Of a stretch of DNA of 54,382 bases, positions 8,890 through 17,326 are shown in pieces. The stretch is from JAGNZR01 sp051652785 (GTDB lineage Bacteria > Fusobacteriota > Fusobacteriia > Fusobacteriales > Fusobacteriaceae), in contig JBOFUX010000031.1 of the NCBI GenBank assembly GCA_051652785.1, positions 1 to 54,382 of the forward strand, given 5' to 3'. Below the pieces are notes generated by a model, which saw nothing but the letters and a program-made list of their open reading frames with translations, was not told the origin of the DNA and did no database searches. Position 1 is the stretch's first letter. Each line of letters opens with the position of its first letter. The position numbers and the translations under genes are program-made.

Positions 8890-8918
8890 ATTATAGCAAA
8901 TTATACATTTTTTTACAA
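8890..8918 (-). promoter_or_regulatory. Promoter of rpsF-rpsR
   Basis: On the - strand TTGTAA (8913-8918) and TATAAT (8890-8895) are 17 bases apart. The predicted start site is just upstream of the S6:S18 leader. Confidence 0.75.
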
Positions 8919-8958
8919 GGATTTTTATTACAATTTGAACAAATAAAATATTTTTAAA

Positions 8959-9519
8959 TTAAACAGTTGTTATTTCTTTTTCTTTTTTAGCTAAAAGTTC
9001 ATCTATCATTTTAATCGTCATATCAGTTAATTTCTGAGATTCATCTTCAAATCTTTTAAGATCATCTTCTGAAATATCTCCATCTTTTTCTAATTTTCTT
9101 AAGTTTGCATTTAAATCTTTTCTTACATTTCTTGCTGCTATTTTCCCATTTTCTGCTTCTACTTTCGCTATTTTAACATATTCTTTTCTTCTTTCAGCTG
9201 TTAAATCAGGAATCATAAGTCTTATTACTTTTCCGTCATTGTTTGGAGTTAACCCTACATTTGATTGCATTATAGCCTTCTCTATTTTAGGTATCACTGA
9301 TTTATCCCATGGATCTATAACTAATAATCTAGCTTCTGGTGCTGATACAGTTCCAATTTGATTTAAAGGAGTATCTGTTCCGTACATATCTACCTTTACT
9401 CCATCTAACATTGAAACATTAGCTCTCCCTGCTCTAATCGAAGTAAATTTATTTCTAGTTGACTCAATTGCTTTTTCCATTTTCTCTTTAGCATCATTTA
9501 TAATTTTTTTTCCTGGCAT
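8959..9519 (-). CDS. frr: Ribosome-recycling factor
   Basis: RRF splits post-termination ribosomes with EF-G. The 186 residues are the standard length. Recognisable blocks are RAGRANVSMLDGVKVDMYG near residue 30, VSAPEARLLVIDPWDKS near 80, and RKEYVKIAKVEAENGKIAARNVRKD near 125. It follows pyrH by about 35 bases and ends the rpsB-tsf-pyrH-frr operon, the classical order in bacteria. No terminator is obvious before the rpsF promoter. Confidence 0.97.
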   Translation of the reverse strand: MPGKKIINDAKEKMEKAIESTRNKFTSIRAGRANVSMLDGVKVDMYGTDTPLNQIGTVSAPEARLLVIDPWDKSVIPKIEKAIMQSNVGLTPNNDGKVIRLMIPDLTAERRKEYVKIAKVEAENGKIAARNVRKDLNANLRKLEKDGDISEDDLKRFEDESQKLTDMTIKMIDELLAKKEKEITTV

Positions 9520-9554
9520 TTTATTCTCCTTTTTAAATAAAATTTAATTTAGTT

Positions 9555-10271
9555 TTATCCTTCTATTACCATAGTCCCTAATTTTTCGCCTTTCATAACT
9601 TTTATTATATTTCCTTCTACCACAGAATCAAAAACAAGAATAGGAAGAGTATTTTCTCTACAAAGAGATATTGCAGTTGAGTCCATTACTCTTAAATCTT
9701 TATTTAAAACCTCAGTATATGTTACAGTTTCATATTTTACTGCATCAGAATACTTCATAGGATCTTTGTTATATATTCCATCAACTTTTGTAGCTTTCAT
9801 AACTATGTCTGCATTCATCTCTATCGCTCTAAGTGCTGCTGCAGTATCAGTTGTAAAATAGGGATTTCCTGTTCCGCCACCAAAAATAACCACTCTTCCT
9901 TTTTCTAAATGTCTTTGAGCTTTTCTTTTTATAAAGGGTTCAGCTATTTTTTCCATTTCAATTGCTGACTGAACCCTCGTAGATACTCCTAATTTTTCTA
10001 TTGCATTTTGTAGAGCTAAAGAGTTTATTACAGTTGCAAGCATTCCCATATGGTCCCCTGTAACTCTATCAATTCCTTGACTTGACCCTGACAGACCTCT
10101 AAATATATTCCCACCGCCTATAACAATAGCTAATTCTACCCCTAATTCGGTTACTTCTTTTATTTGCTTTGCATAGGAAGTAATTACTTCAGAAGAAATT
10201 CCAAACTCTTGATCTCCCATTAAAGCCTCACCACTTAATTTTAATAGAACTCTTTTATAAATAGATTTCAT
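9555..10271 (-). CDS. pyrH: Uridylate kinase
   Basis: PyrH phosphorylates UMP to UDP and belongs to the amino-acid-kinase fold. KLSGEALMG at the N-terminus, the GGGNIFRG loop near 55, RVTGDHMGMLATVIN near 75 and the C-terminal DSTAISLCREN are all present. The start is set at 10271 (MKSIYK): GGGAG directly abuts an upstream ATG at 10280 but sits 9 nt before this one. The product of 238 residues is then of normal length. It is third in the rpsB operon. Confidence 0.96.
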   Translation of the reverse strand: MKSIYKRVLLKLSGEALMGDQEFGISSEVITSYAKQIKEVTELGVELAIVIGGGNIFRGLSGSSQGIDRVTGDHMGMLATVINSLALQNAIEKLGVSTRVQSAIEMEKIAEPFIKRKAQRHLEKGRVVIFGGGTGNPYFTTDTAAALRAIEMNADIVMKATKVDGIYNKDPMKYSDAVKYETVTYTEVLNKDLRVMDSTAISLCRENTLPILVFDSVVEGNIIKVMKGEKLGTMVIEG

Positions 10272-10358
10272 AGTCAACATCTCCCTTTTATATAAATATT
10301 GGTTTTATTAAATATGTAAAAATAGGGAATGCTCTTGCACCCCCTACTCAAGTTCTAA

Positions 10359-11249
10359 TTATGCGTTAAGTTGAGCTGCAACTTCTGCTGCGAAGTCTAC
10401 TTCTGCTTTTTCAATTCCGTCTCCTACTTTGTATCTTTTAAATGAAACAACTTTCATAGCTCCAGCAAATTGTGCTACCGTCTCTTTATTTTCAGCTTTT
10501 ACAAAAATTTGACTAACTAAACAATTATCTTCATAAAATTTATTCATTTTTCCGATCAAGATTTTTTCTATTATTTGAGCAGGTTTTCCTTCTGACTCTA
10601 ATTGCTTTCTAGAAATTTCTCTTTCTCTATCTAAATCAGTAGTAGTTACTTCTGCTTTATCGCAATATCCAGGATCCATAGCTGCAACGTGCATAGCTAT
10701 ATCCTTTGCTTTCACAATGTTTTCTGGAGTAATTTCTCCATTCATTTCAACAATAACTCCTAATTTTCCACCTAAGTGGTTATAAGTAGTTACAAAACCT
10801 GTTGTTGTAACTTTTTCAAATCTTCTTATATTCATATTTTCACCAATTTTTGCTATTAAATCAGTTAAAGCTACTGCTACTGTTTTTCCAGGTTGAATTT
10901 CAGTATTATTAAGTTCTTCTACAGTATGAACATTAGAATTTAGTGCTAATTCAGTCATTTTCATTCCTAATTCTTTAAATTCTGGATTTTTAGTTACAAA
11001 GTCTGTTTCTGAGTTAAATTCAAGTACTATAGCTGTTTTATTATCTGAAGATACTGCATCAAATACTAATCCTTCTGCAGCTATTCTTCCTGCTTTTTTA
11101 GCAGCTTTAGCTATTCCTTTTTCTCTTAATAAATCTATCGCTTGCTCCATATCACCATTCATTTCCATTAATGCTTTTTTACAATCCATCATTCCTGCAC
11201 CAGTTCTTTCTCTTAGTTCTTTTACTGAACTAGCTGTTATTTCTGCCAT
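10359..11249 (-). CDS. tsf: Elongation factor Ts
   Basis: EF-Ts is the guanine nucleotide exchange factor for EF-Tu. It has an N-terminal UBA-like domain (VKELRERTGAGMMDCKKALMEMNGD), the exchange core with the TDFVTKNPEF loop near 80, and the HVAAMDPGYC block near 190. Length 296 is full. It is separated from rpsB by about 100 bases that contain a perfect 17-bp hairpin, which may set the rpsB to tsf ratio. Confidence 0.97.
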   Translation of the reverse strand: MAEITASSVKELRERTGAGMMDCKKALMEMNGDMEQAIDLLREKGIAKAAKKAGRIAAEGLVFDAVSSDNKTAIVLEFNSETDFVTKNPEFKELGMKMTELALNSNVHTVEELNNTEIQPGKTVAVALTDLIAKIGENMNIRRFEKVTTTGFVTTYNHLGGKLGVIVEMNGEITPENIVKAKDIAMHVAAMDPGYCDKAEVTTTDLDREREISRKQLESEGKPAQIIEKILIGKMNKFYEDNCLVSQIFVKAENKETVAQFAGAMKVVSFKRYKVGDGIEKAEVDFAAEVAAQLNA

Positions 11250-11298
11250 TTTATTCCTCCTAAATATTGAGTATAAATTAATATTTTTATTTCTTCAT

Positions 11299-11337
11299 AA
11301 TAAGAATTGAGTAATATTAAATTACTCAATTCTTATT
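11299..11337 (-). promoter_or_regulatory. Perfect 17-bp hairpin between rpsB and tsf
   Basis: 11299-11315 pairs perfectly with 11321-11337 around a 5-nt loop. On the transcribed (-) strand no U-run follows, so it is not a plain terminator for rpsB. It could be an RNase processing site, an mRNA 3'-end stabiliser or a partial attenuator. Confidence 0.65.
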
Positions 11338-11348
11338 ATTTTTATTTA

Positions 11349-12089
11349 TTATTCAGCTGAACCAATTTCTGTATTTAGTTCTTCAGTTACTACAGCTTCT
11401 TCTTTTCCTTGATTTCCTTCTATTACAGCGTTAGCTATAACTGATGAAATTAATTTTACTGATCTTATAGCATCATCATTTGCTGGAATTGGATAAGTTA
11501 TTAAATCTGGATCTACATTTGTATCTATCATTGCAAACACAGGAATACCTAAATTTGCTGCTTCTACTACTGCTAACGTTTCTTTTTTTACATCTATAAC
11601 AAATATAGCTGCTGGAACATTTTCCATGTTTTTAATTCCTGATAAATTTTTTGATAATTTTACTAACTCTTTTCTAAAATTTGACGCTTCTTTTTTAGTG
11701 TAAGCAGTATCTAAAGTTCCATCTGCATCCATTATTTCTAATTCTTTTAGTCTAGAAATTCTAGCTTTTATTGTTTTATAGTTAGTTAACATTCCACCTA
11801 ACCATCTATTATTTACATAATACATTCCAGATCTTTCAGCTTGCTCTTTTACTGCTTCTTGAGCTTGCTTTTTAGTTCCAACGAATAATATCTTTCCACC
11901 ATTTGCTGCAATAGTTCTTAAAGCATCATATGCAACCTCTATTTTTTTTAGAGATTTGTGTAAATCTATTACATGAATACCATTTCTTTCTGTAAAAATA
12001 TAAGGTTTCATTTTTGGATTCCATCTTTTTGCTTGGTGTCCAAAGTGAACTCCAGCTTCTAATAATTGTTTCATTGTTATTACTGCCAT
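11349..12089 (-). CDS. rpsB: 30S ribosomal protein S2
   Basis: S2 is a small-subunit protein needed for late 30S assembly. The N-terminal LLEAGVHFGHQAKRWNPKM block, the FVGTKKQAQEAV motif and the YVNNRWLGGMLTN block are textbook. The start at 12089 (MAVITMKQ) has AGGAGG six bases before it; the in-frame ATG at 12104 has no such site and was rejected. The product is 246 residues, with a short acidic tail after the conserved core. First gene of rpsB-tsf-pyrH-frr. Confidence 0.97.
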   Translation of the reverse strand: MAVITMKQLLEAGVHFGHQAKRWNPKMKPYIFTERNGIHVIDLHKSLKKIEVAYDALRTIAANGGKILFVGTKKQAQEAVKEQAERSGMYYVNNRWLGGMLTNYKTIKARISRLKELEIMDADGTLDTAYTKKEASNFRKELVKLSKNLSGIKNMENVPAAIFVIDVKKETLAVVEAANLGIPVFAMIDTNVDPDLITYPIPANDDAIRSVKLISSVIANAVIEGNQGKEEAVVTEELNTEIGSAE

Positions 12090-12203
12090 TTTTTTCCTCC
12101 TCAAAGTTTTATATTAGGTTATTCTTCCATCAATCTCGAAACTAGACTATTCTGCTTTAGAATCACCATGCCTAGAAATAATTAATGTGCTTTTTTAAAT
12201 AAC
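12090..12203 (-). promoter_or_regulatory. Structured rpsB 5' leader (candidate S2-responsive element)
   Basis: About 110 nt separate the predicted start site from rpsB. The leader holds a CTAG...CTAG outer pairing that encloses a perfect ATTCT/AGAAT hairpin, followed by TAGG/CCTA complementarity. Ribosomal operon leaders of this size often bind the encoded protein. No known consensus is claimed. Confidence 0.4.
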
Positions 12204-12208
12204 AAATT

Positions 12209-12237
12209 ATTCTAACACTTTTTTGCTATCATGTCAA
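12209..12237 (-). promoter_or_regulatory. Promoter of rpsB operon
   Basis: On the - strand a perfect TTGACA (12232-12237) and TAGAAT (12209-12214) are spaced 17 bases apart, upstream of the long rpsB leader. Confidence 0.85.
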
Positions 12238-12270
12238 TAAATTTAAGCTCATTACTTATATAATTTTATT

Positions 12271-12705
12271 TTAATTAATTTTTTTCAAAAGTGCTCTATA
12301 CTGTTTTATCATTACTTTAACCATGGATTTTCTTAAAAGTTGATACCATTTAAAACTCATACTTTCCATCCCTTTGATCGAGTCTCCTAATATTTTTTTT
12401 AAAAACTCCATCTCTTCATAACTAAGTCTCAACTCATTTTTATCTTTACTATCACAAATACCTTTAACATAATCAAAAAATTCAACTAATGGTCTAACTT
12501 GTTGATCATTTGCTCCTGAAAATTGTTTTTTTGCTTCAGATAAAAATTTTGATAAAAATTTTTTATCTGCTTTTTCTAAATTGATATTGTATTTTCTTTT
12601 TCCTTTTCCAATTTTTTGTATTAAATTCATAGCTCCCATCATAGACGAAACATTATTCATCTCCATTGGCGTAAGATTATTTGCATTTATTTTCTGTGCT
12701 TTCAT
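12271..12705 (-). CDS. Hypothetical protein, helical and basic
   Basis: I do not recognise this 144-residue protein. It has no membrane segment or signal peptide. It is Lys- and Met-rich, and the second half is probably all helix, ending in a basic stretch (about 118-144). There are two weakly amphipathic blocks, around 40-60 and 85-115. A good AGGAGG site precedes the ATG, and it follows tsaC by 12 bases, so the two are one operon. Its distance to the rpsB promoter suggests no link to rpsB. It is probably a real gene given the ribosome binding site and spacing. Confidence 0.75.
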   Translation of the reverse strand: MKAQKINANNLTPMEMNNVSSMMGAMNLIQKIGKGKRKYNINLEKADKKFLSKFLSEAKKQFSGANDQQVRPLVEFFDYVKGICDSKDKNELRLSYEEMEFLKKILGDSIKGMESMSFKWYQLLRKSMVKVMIKQYRALLKKIN

Positions 12706-12717
12706 ATATTATTCCTC

Positions 12718-13356
12718 CTAATTTATTTTTCCTATTGTCTCTTCTATTTGTTTTCTAGAAATAGCTCCCTCTCTTAATAGTTTTATCTCTTTTCCACTTA
12801 AATCCAAAATACTAGACTCTATTCCAATTGGACATTCTCCCCCATCTATGACAAGGTCCACTTTATTTTTTATTTTTTCGGAAATTTCATCATAAGTTTT
12901 AGGCGTTTTTTCTCCTGATATATTCGCACTTGTAGTAGGTAAAATTCCACCTATACTTTCTATTATTTTCAATGCAAGAGTATGATTAGGCATTCGTATC
13001 CCCACAGTATTTCCGTTGGAAACCATAATACCAGGAATAAAATCTTTTTTTCTTAATATTATCGTTAAACCACCTGGCCAAAATGTTTTTATTAGTTTTT
13101 CCAAAATATTTTTTTTATTTAAATCAACTACTGCTATTTTTTCAATTAAATCACTATCGCTTATTAAAGCAATTAGTGGTGAGGAGAAGGCTCTACTTTT
13201 AGCTACATATATTTTTTCTAAAGCATATTTAGATGTAATTCTTCCTGCAATACCATACACAGTATCAGTTGGATATATTATAAGTGAATCATTTTCTAAA
13301 AGTCCAGCTAATTTTTTATTCTCTAAATCTGTTGCTTTTAATAATGTATGCCCCAT
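12718..13356 (-). CDS. tsaC: Threonylcarbamoyl-AMP synthase (Sua5/YciO/YrdC family)
   Basis: This enzyme makes threonylcarbamoyl-AMP from threonine, bicarbonate and ATP, the first step of t6A37 tRNA modification. The YrdC core motifs are visible: IIYPTDTVYGIAG near 30, then SRAFSSPLIALI, FWPGGLTIIL, TVGIRMPNH and LPTTSANISGEKTP. About 212 residues is the YrdC-type length, without the Sua5 C-terminal domain. The ATG at 13356 is preferred to the GTG at 13365 because AAAGGTG lies just upstream of it. Confidence 0.92.
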   Translation of the reverse strand: MGHTLLKATDLENKKLAGLLENDSLIIYPTDTVYGIAGRITSKYALEKIYVAKSRAFSSPLIALISDSDLIEKIAVVDLNKKNILEKLIKTFWPGGLTIILRKKDFIPGIMVSNGNTVGIRMPNHTLALKIIESIGGILPTTSANISGEKTPKTYDEISEKIKNKVDLVIDGGECPIGIESSILDLSGKEIKLLREGAISRKQIEETIGKIN

Positions 13357-13490
13357 ATTAAACACCTTTATCCTTTTTTTATTATTTTTCTTTTTCTATT
13401 TTACCATATAAATAATAGGAAATCGAGAATTATATTTACCCTTTTTCTTATTTAGTTCTATGTTATATAGAGGCGTTTATCAAAATATAT

Positions 13491-13517
13491 AAAAAGAATA
13501 AGCAAACTACTCTTTTT
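13491..13517 (-). terminator. Terminator of the MalK/UgpC-like gene
   Basis: A 10-bp AT-rich stem with one G-U pair (13491-13500 with 13508-13517) ends in a U5 run and AU-rich sequence on the - strand, downstream of the ABC ATPase stop. A second perfect 13-bp AT palindrome (13518-13530 with 13535-13547) lies directly upstream of it. Confidence 0.6.
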
Positions 13518-13578
13518 ATATTTAATAAATCTTTATTTATTAAATATGGCTTTATTAAAATAATAAACATTTTAATCG

Positions 13579-14706
13579 CTATAATGTTATATTCACCTCT
13601 GTTTCATAATCAAATATATTACATTTATTTAAATCAAAAATAAAATTAGTATCTTGTCCATAATATAAAACTTTTGTTTTTTCAGCAGGTATTCTTGACA
13701 TATATTGAATATTTTCTATTAAAAAATATACATATTCTTCATTTCCCATTTGTTCTACAAGATTAATTCTCCCTTTTACAATATTTCCCTTTAAATCGGG
13801 AAGCATTTTATAATTTTCTATATTTTCAGGTCTTATACCAAAATATATTTTTTTTCCTACATATTCTTTGACTTTTTCTGCTTTTGTACTTGGTAATAGT
13901 ATTATATTTTCAGGACTTAACTTAACTCCTATTCCATCCTCATTTTGAACTAGAGTTGCTTCTACTATATTCATAGCGGGAGAGCCTATAAATCCAGCAA
14001 CAAATTTATTAACTGGAAATTTGTATAAATTTAAAGGCGTATCCACTTGCATAATTTTTCCATAATTTAACACACAAATTCTATCTCCCATAGTCATAGC
14101 CTCAACTTGGTCATGAGTAACGTATATCATAGTCGCAGTTTTGTCCTCTTTTTTTAACTCTTTATGAAGTTGAGTTATTCTAATTCTCATTGTTACTCTT
14201 AATTTTGCATCTAAATTTGATAGAGGTTCATCAAATAAAAAAACAGCTGGTTTTCTGACTATAGCTCTTCCTACTGCTATTCTTTGTCTTTGTCCACCAG
14301 ACATTTCTTTAGGTTTTCTATCTAATAAATCTGTTATTTCTAATTTAGTAGCCGCTTCTTTAACTCTTTCATCTATTTCTGACTTTGGAACTTTTGCCAT
14401 TTTTAAACCAAATGCCATATTTTCATAAGCTGTCATATGGGGATATAGAGCATAATTTTGAAATACCATAGCAATTCCTCTGTCCTTTGGAGATACTTTA
14501 TTTACAACTCTATCTCCTATTAGAATTTCTCCCCTTGTAATTTCTTCTAATCCAGCTATCATTCGCAATGTTGTTGATTTTGCACATCCAGAAGGACCAA
14601 CAAAAACCATAAATTCACCATCTTTTATTTCTAAATCTATACCATGAACTGCTTTAAATCCATTAGGATACACTTTTTCCACACCTTTTAATATAACTTT
14701 AGACAT
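13579..14706 (-). CDS. Sugar ABC transporter ATP-binding protein, MalK/UgpC/MsmK type
   Basis: A CUT1-family ATPase that energises carbohydrate or glycerol-phosphate uptake. Walker A is FVGPSGCAKSTTLRMIAG (near 35), the ABC signature MSGGQRQRIAVGRA (near 136), Walker B VFLFDEPLSNLDAKLR and the switch His in YVTHDQVEAMTMGDR. A C-terminal OB/TOBE regulatory domain (about 235-375) contains KIYFGIRPENIE. It is a lone gene with no permease or binding protein nearby, suggesting a shared ATPase that serves several transporters, as MsmK does in streptococci. Its 5' region carries a tetranucleotide repeat. Confidence 0.92.
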   Translation of the reverse strand: MSKVILKGVEKVYPNGFKAVHGIDLEIKDGEFMVFVGPSGCAKSTTLRMIAGLEEITRGEILIGDRVVNKVSPKDRGIAMVFQNYALYPHMTAYENMAFGLKMAKVPKSEIDERVKEAATKLEITDLLDRKPKEMSGGQRQRIAVGRAIVRKPAVFLFDEPLSNLDAKLRVTMRIRITQLHKELKKEDKTATMIYVTHDQVEAMTMGDRICVLNYGKIMQVDTPLNLYKFPVNKFVAGFIGSPAMNIVEATLVQNEDGIGVKLSPENIILLPSTKAEKVKEYVGKKIYFGIRPENIENYKMLPDLKGNIVKGRINLVEQMGNEEYVYFLIENIQYMSRIPAEKTKVLYYGQDTNFIFDLNKCNIFDYETEVNITL

Positions 14707-14759
14707 AACCAGTACTCTCCTTTTTCACCTAAGTGTTTTTCATTGTTGCTTTTTCTTTA

Positions 14760-14786
14760 TAAATAAATAAATAAATAAATAAATAA
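14760..14786. repeat. TAAA tetranucleotide tandem repeat upstream of the ABC ATPase gene
   Basis: TAAA is repeated without error for 27 bases (6.75 copies). It lies about 55 bases before the ATPase start, between a TATAAT-like sequence further upstream and the ribosome binding site. Copy-number slippage there could change promoter spacing or leader length. Confidence 0.9.
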
Positions 14787-14848
14787 CAATATTATATTCT
14801 ACATCCTCTCTATTATTCTTATTAATGTTATATCAAAATTTTTAGTAA

Positions 14849-14880
14849 AAAAAAAGATAAAATAATTTTTATCTTTTTTT
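14849..14880 (-). terminator. Terminator of glmU-prs
   Basis: A 14-bp A/T-tract stem (14849-14862 with 14867-14880) closes a 4-nt loop and is followed by a U-run on the - strand, just past the prs stop. Confidence 0.8.
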
Positions 14881-14886
14881 ATCACT

Positions 14887-15849
14887 TTATACTGGATTCT
14901 TTTCAAATAAAACAGAAACCGCTTCATTACGAACTATTCTTGTCATTGCTTCAGCAAATATTTCTGCACTAGTTAAAACTACTATTTTATCCGATTCTTT
15001 ATTTTTAATTTGTTTTATTGAATCAGTTACAACAACTTCTTTAAGAGCTGATTTTTTTATTCTTTCCATTGCTGGTCCAGAAAAAATTCCATGTGAACAA
15101 CAAGCATAAGCGTCTTTTGCTCCTGCTGCTATAATTGCATCTGCCCCACCTGTTATAGTACCAGCAGTATCTATCATATCGTCTATAAATATAGCCGTTT
15201 TTCCTTCGACATCTCCTATTAAATTCATAACTTCAGACATATTTGGTTTAGGTCTTCTTTTATCTATTATAGCTATTTTGCAATCTAACCATTCAGCTAA
15301 TTTTCTTGCTCTTTTCACCCCACCAATATCAGGAGAAACTACAACTATATTTTCTCCACGTAACCCTTTATTTATAAAATATTTTGCAAGTAAAGGTAAT
15401 GCTTGCATATGGTCCACTGGAATATCAAAAAATCCTTGTAATTGATCTGCGTGAAGATCCATTGTTACCACTCTTGTAACACCGGCAGTTGTTAAAAGAT
15501 TAGCTACTAGCTTTGCTGTAATAGGTTCTCTCGGACTTGATTTTCTATCTTGTCTAGCATACCCATAATAAGGCATAACTACAGAAATACTTCTTGCAGA
15601 GGCTCTTTTTAATGCGTCTACAAAAATTAAAAGTTCCATTAAATTTTCATTAACTGGATTAGAAGTTGATTGAATTATAAAAACATCTCTCCCTCTTACT
15701 GTTTCGTCTATTTTCACATAGACCTCACCATCTTCAAATCGTACTACTGTTGCTTCTCCTAATTTAACACCATAGTTTTTTGCTATTTTTTTTCCTAATT
15801 CAACATTGGATGTACCACAAAATATTTTAACATTTTCCGCACTGATCAT
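14887..15849 (-). CDS. prs: Ribose-phosphate pyrophosphokinase
   Basis: PRPP synthetase makes PRPP from ribose 5-phosphate and ATP for nucleotide, His, Trp and NAD synthesis. FCGTSNVELGKKIA lies near residue 10, the ATP flexible loop RQDRKSSPREPI near 105, the metal-binding DLHADQLQGFFDIPVDH near 135, and the PRPP loop FIDDMIDTAGTI near 222. Length 320 is standard. It follows glmU with no gap, the glmU-prs arrangement common in Firmicutes. Confidence 0.97.
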   Translation of the reverse strand: MISAENVKIFCGTSNVELGKKIAKNYGVKLGEATVVRFEDGEVYVKIDETVRGRDVFIIQSTSNPVNENLMELLIFVDALKRASARSISVVMPYYGYARQDRKSSPREPITAKLVANLLTTAGVTRVVTMDLHADQLQGFFDIPVDHMQALPLLAKYFINKGLRGENIVVVSPDIGGVKRARKLAEWLDCKIAIIDKRRPKPNMSEVMNLIGDVEGKTAIFIDDMIDTAGTITGGADAIIAAGAKDAYACCSHGIFSGPAMERIKKSALKEVVVTDSIKQIKNKESDKIVVLTSAEIFAEAMTRIVRNEAVSVLFEKNPV

Positions 15850-17199
15850 TTAATCTTTCCTCCAGTTTAGTTTTATAGTTTGTTTGCTTCTTGCCACTGC
15901 TAATGCTTTACTTGGGACATCTTTTGTTATTACTGACCCCGCTGCAGTCACCCCTTTATCTTCTATAATAACAGGAGCAACCAACATTGTATTGCTACCT
16001 ATAAAAGTTTCTTTTCCTATTATCGTCTTAAATTTGTTTTTCCCATCATAGTTACAAGTTATTGTTCCTGCGCCTATATTTGTGTTATCCCCAATTATAG
16101 CATCTCCTAAATATGTTAGGTGTCCTACTTTCACGCCTTTCTCTAATGTGGATTTTTTTATCTCAACAAAATTCCCAACGTGAACTTTTTCTTTAAGATG
16201 AGTTTTAGGTCTTAAATGAGCATAAGGTCCTATTGTTACAAACTTCTCCACTATACTTTCTTCTAAAACTGAATTTTCTATTTTTACTGAATCTCCAATC
16301 TCACAGTTTATTATTCTAGTATTACCTAAAATTATACAATTTTTTCCAACAATTGTTTTCCCTTGAATTAAGGTACCTGGATAAATAATTGTATCTCTTC
16401 CAATTTCTACGCACTCTTCTATATAAGTATTACTTGGATCAATTAATATTACACCTTCTTCCAGTAATTTATTATTTTTTCTTTCTCTTAATATTTTACT
16501 AGCTTGTGCTAACTCAATTTTGGAATTTATTCCTAATACTTCTAAATTATCCTCTAATAAAAATATTTCCACTTTTTTTTGTTCCTTTACTTGAATACTT
16601 ATTACATCAGTAAGATAGTATTCACCTTTTTCATTTTTATTTTCAACTTTCTTCAATGTCTTCCACAATTCTTTTGAATTAAAACAATAAACACCTGCAT
16701 TTATCTCTTGAATTTTTTTTTCTTTCTCTGAGGCTTCCTTTTCCTCTATTATTGAAGAAATTTTTCCATTTTCTTTTAATATTCTTCCATAACCAAAAGG
16801 GTTTTCATACATTGAGGTAAGAAGTGTCGTGGTTGCTTCCGATTTTACATGAAATTCATACATTTTTTTCAAGGTTTCCACTTTTAATAAAGGAGTATCC
16901 CCACATACCACTAAAATATCTCCATCATAATTTTTCAATTTAGGTTCTGCCATCATAATTGCATGCCCTGTTCCCAGTTGTTCTTTTTGAACTACGTAGG
17001 TAACATCTCCTACAATATCTAATACCTCTTCTTTTTTATGCCCCAATATTAAAATGTTTTCTTGAACTTTCAGTTCATCTAAAGTATCCATTATTTTTTT
17101 TACCATAGGAACTCCATTTACACTATGAATAACTTTAGGTAATTCTGATTTCATCCTTGTTCCTTTTCCTGCTGCAAGGATTAGAGACTTCAATTTCAT
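15850..17199 (-). CDS. glmU: Bifunctional GlmU: glucosamine-1-P acetyltransferase / GlcNAc-1-P uridylyltransferase
   Basis: GlmU makes UDP-GlcNAc for peptidoglycan and LPS. The N-terminal pyrophosphorylase domain opens with ILAAGKGTRMKSELPKV (near 7). The C-terminal left-handed beta-helix shows hexapeptide repeats from about residue 250, with HLRPKTHLKEKVHVGNFVEIKKS and ITCNYDGKNKFKT, the acetyl-CoA site region. 449 residues is full length. A TGATATAAT extended -10 lies upstream, and the stop abuts prs. Confidence 0.97.
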   Translation of the reverse strand: MKLKSLILAAGKGTRMKSELPKVIHSVNGVPMVKKIMDTLDELKVQENILILGHKKEEVLDIVGDVTYVVQKEQLGTGHAIMMAEPKLKNYDGDILVVCGDTPLLKVETLKKMYEFHVKSEATTTLLTSMYENPFGYGRILKENGKISSIIEEKEASEKEKKIQEINAGVYCFNSKELWKTLKKVENKNEKGEYYLTDVISIQVKEQKKVEIFLLEDNLEVLGINSKIELAQASKILRERKNNKLLEEGVILIDPSNTYIEECVEIGRDTIIYPGTLIQGKTIVGKNCIILGNTRIINCEIGDSVKIENSVLEESIVEKFVTIGPYAHLRPKTHLKEKVHVGNFVEIKKSTLEKGVKVGHLTYLGDAIIGDNTNIGAGTITCNYDGKNKFKTIIGKETFIGSNTMLVAPVIIEDKGVTAAGSVITKDVPSKALAVARSKQTIKLNWRKD

Positions 17200-17245
17200 A
17201 TTTTACTCCTCTATATTTATATAAAGTTTTATATTTCCGATATTT

Positions 17246-17254
17246 ATTATATCA
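17246..17254 (-). promoter_or_regulatory. Extended -10 promoter of glmU-prs
   Basis: TG-A-TATAAT on the - strand lies about 47 bases before the glmU start. It is the same sequence as the mutS2 operon promoter. No convincing -35 is visible. Confidence 0.5.
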
Positions 17255-17326
17255 TATTTATTCTGTTTTCCTAACTTAATAATAAAAATTTTATATTTAA
17301 TATGAATAAAAATAAAGGTTTCAATT

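Noticed and set aside
14707..14760. Three-codon upstream reading frame (ATG AAA AAC ACT TAG) before the ABC ATPase
   Set aside because: No ribosome binding site and too short to distinguish from chance in AT-rich leader sequence.
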